Shown here: piece by piece, positions 8,609 through 17,642 of the stretch
Numbering within the stretch: position 1 is the stretch's first letter
Layout of the letters: each line of letters starts with the position of its first letter
DNA from: JAXJYR01 sp964593515
Lineage (GTDB): Bacteria; Bacillota_I; Bacilli_A; Erysipelotrichales; Erysipelotrichaceae
Direction: 5' to 3'
Length of the DNA stretch: 39,850 nucleotides
Assembly (NCBI GenBank): GCA_964593515.1
Contig: CAZQJH010000002.1
Coordinates: 1-39,850, forward strand
Notes under the pieces: model-generated
Database searches by the model: none
Told to the model about the DNA's origin: nothing
Seen by the model: only the letters and a program-made list of their open reading frames with translations
Position numbers and translations under genes: made by a program

Positions 8609-11600
8609 TTATTTTTTGATTAAGTTAGATAATTGTACAAACATTTTCGCAGCTTCGGCTCTTGTTGTATTTGCACTTGGATTTAAATATTTTTCTTCAC
8701 CAACTGTAGATCCACTCATTAAGCCATTTTCTACACACCATGCAATAGCATCTTTTGCATATGCACTTACAGCTTTGTAATCTTTGAATGTTTCTAATGA
8801 TTGGCTAGATTTAGTATTTAATCCACATGTGTTAGCATAGTTTCTTAACATGATTGCGAAATCTTCACGTTTAATTGCATCATCTGGTCCAAATTTACCA
8901 TTAGCATATCCACTAACTACTTTAGCTTCACTTGCCCAAACAATACCATTACTATACCATAAACCATCTTTAACATCGCTAAATTTATCAGCATATGTTA
9001 CTTTTGGTTCTCCAGCCATACGATATAAGACAGTTGCTACCATTCCACGCGTAATTTTTCCATCTGGATTGAAGTTGTTTCCTGTACTTCCATCTTTACC
9101 CATTAATCCTTTAATAGTAGCTTCTTGTACCATTCCAGCATACCAAGCTTTGCTATCAACATCATCATAACCTTTGTATTCAGGTTTAACTTCAACATCT
9201 TTTAAGTTAGCAATAGCAGTATTAATTGCTTTAACCGCAGCATCTACATCAGCTTGTGTTGCTTTTTCATCAGCTAATACTTTTTCTGCAGCACTAAGAG
9301 CACTAGTTAAGGCAGCAATACTTTCTGCTGTTTTGTTTGTAGTATCAGTATCTTTAGCCGCTTTAATTGCTTTTTCTAACTCAGTTTTATTTACTACTGG
9401 TTTTTTAACTAATGCGCTAATTGCATTAGTTAAAGCTTTAGCAGCAGCATCTACTTCATCTTGCGTAGCATTTTCATTAGCTAATAATGCTTTCGCAGCA
9501 CTTAAAGCTTCATCTAAAGCTTTAACACTTTCATCAGTATAATCAGCTTTATTTACTTTTTCAGCTTCACTAATTGCCGCATTTAATGCTGTTTTATCAA
9601 CTACTACTGGTTCTACATCTTTACTTGCTCCATAGAATCTAATTTCAGCCATTGAAGCAAATTGGTTATTACCACTATCTCCATATGATCCAGTAATTTG
9701 AATTGTTACATAACGACCTGTAAATGTACCATTGTCAGTTAAATATGCACGATACCATTCTTTAGGGTTTAATGTACCATCTTTAGCAAATTCATATTCA
9801 CCAGCATATGTATTTTCATTGAAATTCTTACTGTTTCCAACATATACTTTAAATTTATGAATATCTCCATTACGACCATTTTGACGTGGTAAGAATTTAA
9901 TATCAGTAACATTGAATTCTTTACCTAAATCATAAGTAATTGTATGTAATTCACCATTATTGCTAGCCCAGTTAGAGTGCCAGTAACTTGCATTGTTGTG
10001 GTCAATTGTACAATTAGCTTGTCCATAACCACCTTCAGTTGGTTCATTAACTCCACCACATTGAGATGAATAGCTATCTACTTTAATTGAGTTAGCTTCT
10101 TTATTGATTAAAGTTTCTTCATCTAATCTAGGTAATTCATTAATTCCTAATAAGTTATTAGCAGCTTCTAATAATGCTTTAGTAGCAGCATCTACTTCTT
10201 CTTTAGTTGCTTTATCAGCTTCAATTAAAGCTTTAGCATTTTCTAATGCTTTTGCAAATGGTGCCCATGTTTCACTACGGTAATCAGCTTCAACACGATC
10301 TTTATTAGCATTGTAAGCAGCTTTTAACTCATTTTTATTAACTTCTCCAACTTTAACTAAGTATTCAACTCCAGCTAATAATTGGTTCATTGCAGCATCA
10401 ACCATTTTAGGTGATGCATTTTCATTTTCTAAAACACTTAAGGCATTAGTTAAAGCAGCATAGAATACATCCCAAGTTTCTTCTTGATATTCATTAGCTT
10501 TTTTATCTTTATTAGCATCATATAATGCTTTTAATGCTTCTTTATCAACATTCATATCTACATTGTTATATGCTTCTAATAAAGCTTTTTGTGCATCTGC
10601 TAATTGAGCATCACTAACATATTGTGCACGATATACTTTCATTGCATCATTATATGCATCTTCTAATGCTTTATCAGCTGTCCACTCTAATCTAACTTGA
10701 GCATCACTTAAAGCATTTAATAATGGCATACGGTTAGTTGTATTTACTAATTCTCCACGTTTAGTCCATACATTAGCACTTAATGCAATAAATTCTTTAG
10801 CTAATTCTGTTTCTTTTTTATCTGCAATATTAGCTTTAAATTCATTTACCATTGCTTTTAAGCTAGCAATAGCTTCACTAGTATATTTTCCATGTTCACT
10901 ACCTTGAGGTAACTTATTAATCATGGTAATTAATTCATCAGCTAATTTACTATAGTTAATACCACTAGTTGTTGTATCATTATCATCACTAGCTACTAAA
11001 GCTTTAATTTCACTTAAGGCTGGTGATGCTAAGTATGCTTCACCTTGTTTAGTAGTTCCATCAAATACTACTTTTACAGCTTTAATTTCAGCATTAACTG
11101 TACCAGTATATAATGAAGCATCTAAAACACTTGTATTGTCACGTTTATCAATAATTGTTTTAGTTGTATCATCAGCTAAAACCACTTCAACATGGAATTT
11201 AAATGGTAATCCAACTTTTTCTAAGTATAATTCAATACTTTCGACATAAGTTGTTTCATCTAAAGCTACACTTACACTATCTGGATACATTGAATCAATA
11301 TCATTACTATATGATGATTTCCATAAGTTAGTAGTATTTCCATCAGTTACATAACTAATATTAGAATCACTAGAAGTACCTTTTTCACAAGTTGCACTTA
11401 ATCCTTGTAAAACATTTTTATAAGTAATATTTTCAACAATTTCCACATTAGCTTTAAGTTCAGCGATAGCTGGTGATGCTTGTCCAGCTGCACCTTGTTT
11501 AGTAGTTCCACCAAATACTACTTTTACAGCTTTAATTTCAGCATTAACTGTACCAGTATATAAGGCAGCATCTAAAACACTTGTATTATCGCGTTTATCA

Positions 11601-14600
11601 ATAATTGTTTTAGTTGTATCATCAGCTAAAACAACTTCAACATGGAATTTAAATGGTAATCCTGTTTTTTCTAAGTATAATTCAATTGTTTCGACATAAG
11701 TTGCTTCATCTAAAGCTACACTTACACTATCAGGATACATTGAATCAATATCACCACTCCATGGTGATTTCCATAAGTTACCTGTATTTCCATCAGTTAC
11801 ATAACTAATATTAGAATCGTCAGAAGTACCTTTTTCACAAGTTGCACTTAATCCTTGTAAAACATTTTTGTATGTTGTTGTATTTTCTTCAACAATTGTT
11901 GCATTAGCTTTAATTTCACCTAATTCAATAGCTAAAACATCACTTCTTGATTTCATTGTTAGAACAATTTTAGAAATTTTCTTATTAATAGTAAATGTTG
12001 TATTACTATAAATAAAGCCATTAGTTTGTTCTTTAATTGTTGTCATGCTTCCATCTTCAAGCATAACTTCTAATTTATAATCATAAGCATAGTTTCCTGC
12101 CCCTTGATTTACAGATACGATAATTTCATCTACTGAATATACCCCTTGTAAATCAAGTGTAAATGTAGCTGGTTCATTGTTTTTAATTACATAGTATGTA
12201 CCAGTATTTCCATCAGTAATATCAGCTGCATTTCCACTATCACTTGCAACACTTACACTTACTGGTTTATTTAAAGCAACGTTTTCAATCTTATTAGCAC
12301 TAGCTCCTTCCGCATTTAAAGCTGTAACAGAGTAACGATCTAATACTAATTGTGCATTTTCTTTTAAGTTAGAATAATCAGCAGTTGTTTTGAAGGCATT
12401 GTTATCATCTGATTTTTGGTTAGCCCATTGCCATCCATACATAAACCATCCCATATTTTCAATAGCTTGGTTAGTACTGTCTTTACTTTCACCACTAATT
12501 TCACAACGACGGTTAGCTAACCATGCTTCCCATCTTGCTTTATAGTATTGTCCAGTTAATCCATTCCATTTACGGTTAGAGTAATCATTTAATGAAGTTC
12601 CTCTTTCTTCAGCCCATGTACTAATTAAGGCTCTTGCATTAAATTCAAATAAGTCTTTAGTCCAATCATCAGCTCCATCAATCATACTACGAGCATCTTC
12701 AATCCATGTACCTAACATAAATTCTTCACTTGATCCTAAGATTTGTTCAGATAAGTCAAATACTCCTAAGAATTTAGTACTGTAGTAATCAAATGAAGCT
12801 AAATCTCTACTATTATAAGCTTGTTTCATTAAACCATGGTATTCAATAGCTACGTTACATAATACTTGTTCAGCAACATCAGCTACATCATATCTAAAGG
12901 CTGGTGAAGCTTCAAATTCATCATAACAATCAATTAATAATTGTAATGCTTCTTCTAATTCTACTTTATCATAGAAAATTGATGAGTGTCCCCAAGTTGA
13001 AGCACTACCAAAACTCCATGTTGGTTTTGCATTTAATACTGTTTCGGCAGCTCCTTGATAGTAACTATTCTTTTTAGCATATGCTGTTTCTAATAATTTT
13101 TCATATGCTAATTGTAATTCATCACTAGTACCACCAGCACGACGAGCAGCATAATCATTAACCCATTGTTCTAAGTTAATTGAATCACTTGCCCATGTCA
13201 TATCAAATAATAATTCATAAGCGATTGGTGAGTTTTCTAAAGCTTCTGGAGTAATACCAATTCCCACCATATCTTCTTTGTTATAGTAATCTTGTAATGG
13301 TTTAGTTGCAATTGTTGGTAAGTTAGCATCTAATCCCATACGACCACCAAAGTTATGTAACATATTCCAAATCCATGGAACATCATAACTTTCCATAACT
13401 CCATTTTGCGAGTTTAAATCAGCTTGTAAGTCTAAAGCTAAGGCTTGTTGTGGTTTTACTAATCCACTTAATTTATTAGCATCTAAGTTTCCTTGCCATT
13501 GTTGCATAACCCATACGGCATCTTCATCAGCACGTAACATTGCTTCTTGTACTTTAGTATAAGTTAAAGCAAAGTCTAATCCACTTGGGTTTCCACCTTC
13601 ATGGAATGGGTCAGTTGCATAATATTTAGTACAATTACCAAAGACATTTTCTTGAGCAGCATAGAAAGTATCTGCTACTTTATCATAGTAATTTTCTTGT
13701 CCATCATTTACATATGGTTGTAATACAGCAGGACGTGAGAAGTTACACCAATCTTTTAATTCAGTTACAACTGCTCCTTTATTCTTTTGCGCAAAGTCAA
13801 TTGGCACTTGTCCACCAAATGCTTGTAATACTGGTGAAATTCCATAAGTTTGCATACGATCATGCATTTGTCTTCCTAATTCAACTCTTGATTCAAACCA
13901 AGAACTTGGTAATGGTCCTCCATAGCTAAATAAGTTTTGCATATAGAACCATGCATAGAATGCTGGACCTGGAATATATTCTTGAATCTCACGATCACTA
14001 TATCCATATTGCGCAAATGTTTGTCTTAATACTTCTTCTTGTCCTACAATATCAAGCATTAAGTTAACTCCATTCATAGCAGCCCAGTCAATAAATGCTT
14101 CATATTCATCCCAGTTCCAGAAAGACATTGTATATGAATATGTACAGAAGTTTAAGGCATAACGTAAATCATATTGTGTTTCTTTAATAATTTTATCATT
14201 AACGGCTACAATTTTATCTACAGCTACATTACTTTCAAATAATGGGTTGTAATCAACATTTAAATATTTTTTTAAGTAGTAGTTGAATCCACTTGCTAAT
14301 GATACCCCATCATTACCAGTAATTAAGATTTTTCCATCTTCACCATCAGTAATTGTAAAGACATCATTTCCATCAAATTCATCACGTAATTGGAATGTGA
14401 AACTATCTTTCCATTCATCACCAATAACTCTTCCTACTAAGTTAGTTAACTCATTAACTACTTTACGATCAGCATAAGCTTGATCACTTTCAAACTTATC
14501 CCATTCTTTTTGCCATTCACTACCTTGCCAATCACTTACGTTAATTGGTGTTGGTTGAGGTACTTCATTTGATACTTTAGTACCATAAACTTCGATTTCA

Positions 14601-15103
14601 GCTAAGTTTGTTTGAAAACCTGTTGAATGGAAAGCCATATTTAATCGCAGGTGACTTGCCGTTACATTTACATTATAACTATCACCATCACTATTTGATT
14701 TAGTGTTATTTGTTTTAGAAATAATTTTGTCATAGTTATCAGCATCATCAGATGCATATACATAATAATTGTTATAAGCATTATCATTTAATGTATGAAC
14801 AACAATTTTAGAGATTTGGTAAGTACCATCTAATTCAATATCTAAATAACGATAATGATTATCCATTCTTGAATCATAGATTTCGTTTGTAGTACTTCCT
14901 TCTCCATTACTTGGCATTGATAGCCAATATGTAGATTTATTACCATCTACAATTTTACTTGCATCATGACCACTAGCATTACCATAAGCATATACTTTAT
15001 CAGCTGAAATAGTAATTTTTTCATCAGCTGCTTTAATATTTGCTTGGCTAACACAACTAATAGCCATTAAAGCTGCAAGCATTAATTTAATAAATTTCTT
15101 CAT
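8609..15103 (-). CDS. GH89 alpha-N-acetylglucosaminidase with CBM32, FIVAR and SLH modules
   Basis: This 2164-residue exported exo-glycosidase is expected to release terminal alpha-linked GlcNAc, the cap found on gastric class III mucin. Signal peptide 1-26 is followed by a CBM32-type module (about 30-175) and the GH89 core (about 190-930). Glu502 in DPFHEGG and Glu620 in GITPEA align with the acid/base and nucleophile of the Clostridium perfringens enzyme (Glu483/Glu601 as I recall), with the same 118-residue spacing. Next are a CBM-like domain (940-1070), two near-identical tandem modules (1078-1220, 1228-1370), helical segments with FIVAR repeats (about 1520-1652), a CBM32 (1660-1826), two more FIVAR repeats (1834-1968) and three SLH domains (1978-2162) with ITRG, IKRE and TTRAE motifs. 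SLH anchoring to the wall is the main difference from the secreted clostridial relative. The start has a GAGGAGG site. Family assignment is firm. Confidence 0.95.
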   Translation of the reverse strand: MKKFIKLMLAALMAISCVSQANIKAADEKITISADKVYAYGNASGHDASKIVDGNKSTYWLSMPSNGEGSTTNEIYDSRMDNHYRYLDIELDGTYQISKIVVHTLNDNAYNNYYVYASDDADNYDKIISKTNNTKSNSDGDSYNVNVTASHLRLNMAFHSTGFQTNLAEIEVYGTKVSNEVPQPTPINVSDWQGSEWQKEWDKFESDQAYADRKVVNELTNLVGRVIGDEWKDSFTFQLRDEFDGNDVFTITDGEDGKILITGNDGVSLASGFNYYLKKYLNVDYNPLFESNVAVDKIVAVNDKIIKETQYDLRYALNFCTYSYTMSFWNWDEYEAFIDWAAMNGVNLMLDIVGQEEVLRQTFAQYGYSDREIQEYIPGPAFYAWFYMQNLFSYGGPLPSSWFESRVELGRQMHDRMQTYGISPVLQAFGGQVPIDFAQKNKGAVVTELKDWCNFSRPAVLQPYVNDGQENYYDKVADTFYAAQENVFGNCTKYYATDPFHEGGNPSGLDFALTYTKVQEAMLRADEDAVWVMQQWQGNLDANKLSGLVKPQQALALDLQADLNSQNGVMESYDVPWIWNMLHNFGGRMGLDANLPTIATKPLQDYYNKEDMVGIGITPEALENSPIAYELLFDMTWASDSINLEQWVNDYAARRAGGTSDELQLAYEKLLETAYAKKNSYYQGAAETVLNAKPTWSFGSASTWGHSSIFYDKVELEEALQLLIDCYDEFEASPAFRYDVADVAEQVLCNVAIEYHGLMKQAYNSRDLASFDYYSTKFLGVFDLSEQILGSSEEFMLGTWIEDARSMIDGADDWTKDLFEFNARALISTWAEERGTSLNDYSNRKWNGLTGQYYKARWEAWLANRRCEISGESKDSTNQAIENMGWFMYGWQWANQKSDDNNAFKTTADYSNLKENAQLVLDRYSVTALNAEGASANKIENVALNKPVSVSVASDSGNAADITDGNTGTYYVIKNNEPATFTLDLQGVYSVDEIIVSVNQGAGNYAYDYKLEVMLEDGSMTTIKEQTNGFIYSNTTFTINKKISKIVLTMKSRSDVLAIELGEIKANATIVEENTTTYKNVLQGLSATCEKGTSDDSNISYVTDGNTGNLWKSPWSGDIDSMYPDSVSVALDEATYVETIELYLEKTGLPFKFHVEVVLADDTTKTIIDKRDNTSVLDAALYTGTVNAEIKAVKVVFGGTTKQGAAGQASPAIAELKANVEIVENITYKNVLQGLSATCEKGTSSDSNISYVTDGNTTNLWKSSYSNDIDSMYPDSVSVALDETTYVESIELYLEKVGLPFKFHVEVVLADDTTKTIIDKRDNTSVLDASLYTGTVNAEIKAVKVVFDGTTKQGEAYLASPALSEIKALVASDDNDTTTSGINYSKLADELITMINKLPQGSEHGKYTSEAIASLKAMVNEFKANIADKKETELAKEFIALSANVWTKRGELVNTTNRMPLLNALSDAQVRLEWTADKALEDAYNDAMKVYRAQYVSDAQLADAQKALLEAYNNVDMNVDKEALKALYDANKDKKANEYQEETWDVFYAALTNALSVLENENASPKMVDAAMNQLLAGVEYLVKVGEVNKNELKAAYNANKDRVEADYRSETWAPFAKALENAKALIEADKATKEEVDAATKALLEAANNLLGINELPRLDEETLINKEANSIKVDSYSSQCGGVNEPTEGGYGQANCTIDHNNASYWHSNWASNNGELHTITYDLGKEFNVTDIKFLPRQNGRNGDIHKFKVYVGNSKNFNENTYAGEYEFAKDGTLNPKEWYRAYLTDNGTFTGRYVTIQITGSYGDSGNNQFASMAEIRFYGASKDVEPVVVDKTALNAAISEAEKVNKADYTDESVKALDEALSAAKALLANENATQDEVDAAAKALTNAISALVKKPVVNKTELEKAIKAAKDTDTTNKTAESIAALTSALSAAEKVLADEKATQADVDAAVKAINTAIANLKDVEVKPEYKGYDDVDSKAWYAGMVQEATIKGLMGKDGSTGNNFNPDGKITRGMVATVLYRMAGEPKVTYADKFSDVKDGLWYSNGIVWASEAKVVSGYANGKFGPDDAIKREDFAIMLRNYANTCGLNTKSSQSLETFKDYKAVSAYAKDAIAWCVENGLMSGSTVGEEKYLNPSANTTRAEAAKMFVQLSNLIKK
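10994..11422 (-). repeat. Intragenic module repeat, copy 2 (GH89 residues 1228-1370)
   Basis: This segment encodes a module that matches residues 1078-1220 of the same protein, with about 16 differences in 143 residues by eye. The long runs of identical DNA suggest a duplication younger than the rest of the protein. It starts with the YKNVLQGLSATCEKGT motif in both copies. Confidence 0.9.
11444..11872 (-). repeat. Intragenic module repeat, copy 1 (GH89 residues 1078-1220)
   Basis: This is the first of two head-to-tail modules with a period of 150 codons (450 bp). The fold is not certain. The pattern, with a TDGNTGNLWKS motif and alternating beta-strand-like stretches, fits a discoidin/CBM32-like sandwich. 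Confidence 0.9.
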
Positions 15104-15126
15104 AAAAAGCGTTCCTCCTCAGTGTA

Positions 15127-15135
15127 AGTATAACA
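15127..15135 (-). promoter_or_regulatory. Probable extended -10 of the GH89 gene
   Basis: The minus strand reads TGTTATACT, an extended -10, about 24 bp before the ATG at 15103 and just ahead of the GAGGAGG ribosome site. No convincing -35 is visible at 17 bp (TATGAA). Confidence 0.4.
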
Positions 15136-15169
15136 TAATGTAACCGCTATTCATATCTTTTTTTACAAT

Positions 15170-15198
15170 TTGCTTTTACTATAAAAAAATGATAGAAT
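15170..15198 (+). promoter_or_regulatory. Promoter of the HAD phosphatase gene
   Basis: TTGCTT (15170-15175) and TAGAAT (15193-15198) are spaced by 17 bp, with TGA directly before the -10 box. The ATG is 22 bp downstream, with GAGGTG as ribosome site. Confidence 0.6.
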
Positions 15199-15220
15199 AA
15201 AAAAACGAGGTGATTAAAAT

Positions 15221-15931
15221 ATGTTAAAGGCTATCTTTTTTGATTTAGATGGAACTTTATTACCATTTGATGAACAACATTTTATTGAAGTATATTTTAA
15301 ATTATTATGTAAAAAAATCATTCCTTTAGGTTATGAACAACAAGAGTTTGTTAATAATATTTGGAAAGGAACTAAATTAATGTATATTAATGATGGTTCT
15401 AAAACTAATGAAGAAGCTTTTTGGGATTTCTTTAAAGCTGTTTATGGTGACAAAGTAATGCAAGATAAACCTTACTTTGATGAATTTTATACTAATGAAT
15501 TCAAAGCTATTCATGAAATCATTAAACCAAATCCTAAGGCTAAAGAAATTATCCAAAAGATTAAAAATGAATTAAATTTACCTGTTGTATTAGCAACTAA
15601 TCCTATTTTTCCAATCGATGGAACTTTAACTAGAATGGCTGCTGTTGATTTATATCAAGAAGATTTTGCTTATATTACTAGTTATGAAAATTCTTCATTT
15701 AGTAAACCTAATCCTAACTATTTCCAAGCTTTATTAGATAAATTCAACTTAAAGAGTGATGAAGTTATCTTATTTGGTAATAGTGAAGAAGAAGATTATT
15801 TATGTGCTAAACAAGTTGGTATTGAAACTTATTTAGTTGGTGATTATGTTATTAAAGCTAAACAAGAAGTCAATGCTCCTCACATCACATTTGATGAAAT
15901 TATTCCAACTATTAAAAAACATATGGCTTAA
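15221..15931 (+). CDS. HAD-superfamily hydrolase (phosphatase)
   Basis: This 236-residue cytoplasmic protein has the four HAD motifs in order. Motif I is FFDLDGT with nucleophile Asp8 and Asp10. Motif II is LATNP with Thr126, motif III is SKPNP with Lys162, and motif IV is GNSEEED (about 186-192). The helical cap lies between motifs I and II. These features predict a Mg-dependent phosphatase acting on a small phosphorylated metabolite; the substrate cannot be read from the sequence. It is one of only two plus-strand genes in the window. It has its own promoter and meets the phosphoesterase gene at a shared terminator. Confidence 0.9.
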   Translation: MLKAIFFDLDGTLLPFDEQHFIEVYFKLLCKKIIPLGYEQQEFVNNIWKGTKLMYINDGSKTNEEAFWDFFKAVYGDKVMQDKPYFDEFYTNEFKAIHEIIKPNPKAKEIIQKIKNELNLPVVLATNPIFPIDGTLTRMAAVDLYQEDFAYITSYENSSFSKPNPNYFQALLDKFNLKSDEVILFGNSEEEDYLCAKQVGIETYLVGDYVIKAKQEVNAPHITFDEIIPTIKKHMA

Positions 15932-15932
15932 A

Positions 15933-15963
15933 AAAAAGTGGACTAAAAAAAGTCCACTTTTTT
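15933..15963. terminator. Bidirectional terminator between convergent genes
   Basis: A perfect AAGTGGACT/AGTCCACTT stem (15936-15944, 15951-15959) has an A6 loop and is flanked by A and T runs on both sides. It serves the HAD gene on the plus strand and the phosphoesterase gene on the minus strand. Confidence 0.85.
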
Positions 15964-16708
15964 ACTCTTCAATCACAACACAATTTATTTTACCACTTTG
16001 AGGTGTACAAGCATCTAATGCAATAATTCCTTTAGCTACATATGGATTAAAGTTAGCATCTTCACCAAATTCACTACCGTCATCTTCAAAATAACAATGA
16101 CCATATGAAGCATGCCAATGTCCACAAACAATAACTTTACCTTCTTCGCTAATTCCATCATGATAAGCTTTCATACCATTAACCCATCTAGCATCATTCC
16201 ATGCTTCTTCACTTGCATGACGCCAATCCACAATCTTTCCATCATCATTACAAGGAATCCATCCATGAACAAAGATATAATGTTTAGTTTCATAATAATC
16301 AACCATTGCCGGAATAATTTTTTGAATATAATCACTTTTTAATAAAAAATGTCCTACTTCATCACTGTGATCATAAACATCTAATAGTTCAAAATCACCT
16401 AATTGACAAATAGTTGAAATGGTACCATTACGATGATGAGCCAAATTACAATAACTAGCTTGATGCCATTTAGTTAATAAATCTAAAGCTAAATCTTCAT
16501 GATTACCTCTAATCAAAATTACTTCATCTTTATTAATTAAATCTAAGATAAAACTTTGTAATTGTTTCGCTTGTAAACCACGATCAAATAAATCACCACA
16601 AACAATTAATTTATGTTCTTCTTGATCATCAAAATAACCACTATTTTCTAATACTTTAATCAATTCATCATAATATCCATGAATATCAGCTACTACATAA
16701 TAACGCAT
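15962..16708 (-). CDS. Calcineurin-like metallophosphoesterase
   Basis: The protein has the metallophosphatase motifs DIHG (Asp8, His10), GDLFDRG (Asp39), RGNHED (Asn69, His70) and, near the C-terminus, HGW and GHWH. These residues bind a two-metal centre that hydrolyses phosphoesters. The order and spacing resemble the small serine/threonine phosphatase/diadenosine-tetraphosphatase group; the substrate is unknown. I start it at the ATG at 16708, seven bases after AAGGGG, rather than at the TTG one codon earlier. It follows the membrane protein gene by 12 bp and is probably co-transcribed with it. Confidence 0.88.
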   Translation of the reverse strand: MRYYVVADIHGYYDELIKVLENSGYFDDQEEHKLIVCGDLFDRGLQAKQLQSFILDLINKDEVILIRGNHEDLALDLLTKWHQASYCNLAHHRNGTISTICQLGDFELLDVYDHSDEVGHFLLKSDYIQKIIPAMVDYYETKHYIFVHGWIPCNDDGKIVDWRHASEEAWNDARWVNGMKAYHDGISEEGKVIVCGHWHASYGHCYFEDDGSEFGEDANFNPYVAKGIIALDACTPQSGKINCVVIEE

Positions 16709-16720
16709 CAAATTTCCCCT

Positions 16721-17512
16721 TTATTTATCGGCTTTTGTTAATAATAAACGATTTAAAAAACTAGTTGATTTACGATACTTAACAACAAAAAAACCAATTA
16801 GCGAAAAAACACTAGCCCCAATAAAATTTACGAATAAATCTTCAATCGTATCAATTAAGCCAACATCTAAATAAGCATCTAAAATATATTCTTGATTATC
16901 ACCATCAATAATTTTAACTTCTTTAATATCTTTAATAGCAACTATTTCATTAAGCATATCATCTTTTAAATCAACTGAATATATTTCACTTATATAAGTA
17001 TCTTTTTGCGTATCGGTATGTAAGAATGTATCAAAACTATATTCACCAAATTCCCACATAACCCCAATTGTCATTGAGAAACAAAAAGCTACTAAACTTA
17101 AAAAAGCTGGTGACATCTTAAATTTAATCTTTTCATTTTCGTTCATAATATCAACTAAAGAAAAACCAATCGCGGCACATAAAAAACCATTTAATGTATG
17201 TAACAGTGTATCCCAATGTTGAAACCGAAGGTAAAATGAACTCATTTCCCCTAATATTTCGGCTGCGAAAATAAATAATAGAATAATAATTTCAAATGTA
17301 GATGGTAATTCAATCTTCAATTTAACTTGAAAAATACTCGGTAAAATCATTAAGAATAAAGTTAAAATACATAAAAAAACATTTTCATAATTTTGATTTA
17401 AAATTTGTAGAACCATAATCAAGATTACTAATAATCGCATGGCACTATAGACAATAAAAGTTTTACGATTTTCTCTAATTTCATCTGATACTTGCTTAAA
17501 AAACTCTTTCAC
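16721..17512 (-). CDS. Multi-pass membrane protein, YjdF/DUF2238-like
   Basis: This 263-residue protein has several hydrophobic helices: about 25-45, 48-62, 70-90, 110-125 and 135-155, with one near 230-250. The HWDTLLHTLNGFL stretch and the following EFGEYSFDTFLHTDTQ resemble the conserved histidine and acidic motifs of the YjdF/DUF2238 membrane family, whose biochemical role is not known. It carries a soluble insert of about 60 residues between the fifth and last helices. Translation starts at GTG (17510-17512), seven bases after AAGGAGG; the overlapping ATG runs straight into TGA. It is the first gene of a two-gene operon with the phosphoesterase. Confidence 0.65.
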   Translation of the reverse strand: MKEFFKQVSDEIRENRKTFIVYSAMRLLVILIMVLQILNQNYENVFLCILTLFLMILPSIFQVKLKIELPSTFEIIILLFIFAAEILGEMSSFYLRFQHWDTLLHTLNGFLCAAIGFSLVDIMNENEKIKFKMSPAFLSLVAFCFSMTIGVMWEFGEYSFDTFLHTDTQKDTYISEIYSVDLKDDMLNEIVAIKDIKEVKIIDGDNQEYILDAYLDVGLIDTIEDLFVNFIGASVFSLIGFFVVKYRKSTSFLNRLLLTKADK

Positions 17513-17554
17513 ATAAATTCCTCCTTACTCAAGCATCATTCTCCCATCTCAAAA

Positions 17555-17582
17555 ATTATACCATAGCCTTTAGTAAAAACAA
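17555..17582 (-). promoter_or_regulatory. Promoter of the membrane protein-phosphoesterase operon
   Basis: On the minus strand TTGTTT (17577-17582) and TATAAT (17555-17560) are spaced by 16 bp, with TGG before the -10. It sits just beyond the scrK terminator. Confidence 0.55.
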
Positions 17583-17587
17583 GTCAA

Positions 17588-17640
17588 AATAATAATACAG
17601 GTGTTTTCTGTAAATACAAAAACACCTGTATTATTTTTAT
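17588..17640 (-). terminator. Intrinsic terminator after scrK
   Basis: A 17-bp perfect stem, AATAATACAGGTGTTTT and its complement (17591-17607, 17619-17635), lies just past the scrK stop at 17643. It marks the end of the sucrose operon. Confidence 0.85.
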
Positions 17641-17642
17641 TA

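Noticed and set aside
8850..9542. Plus-strand frames of 106 and 122 codons opposite the SLH and FIVAR region
   Set aside because: Antisense to repetitive alanine/lysine-rich coding sequence, with low-complexity composition. No initiation signals are seen.
15136..15160. cre-like sequence upstream of the GH89 gene
   Set aside because: TGAATAGCGG has one base too many to match the cre consensus.
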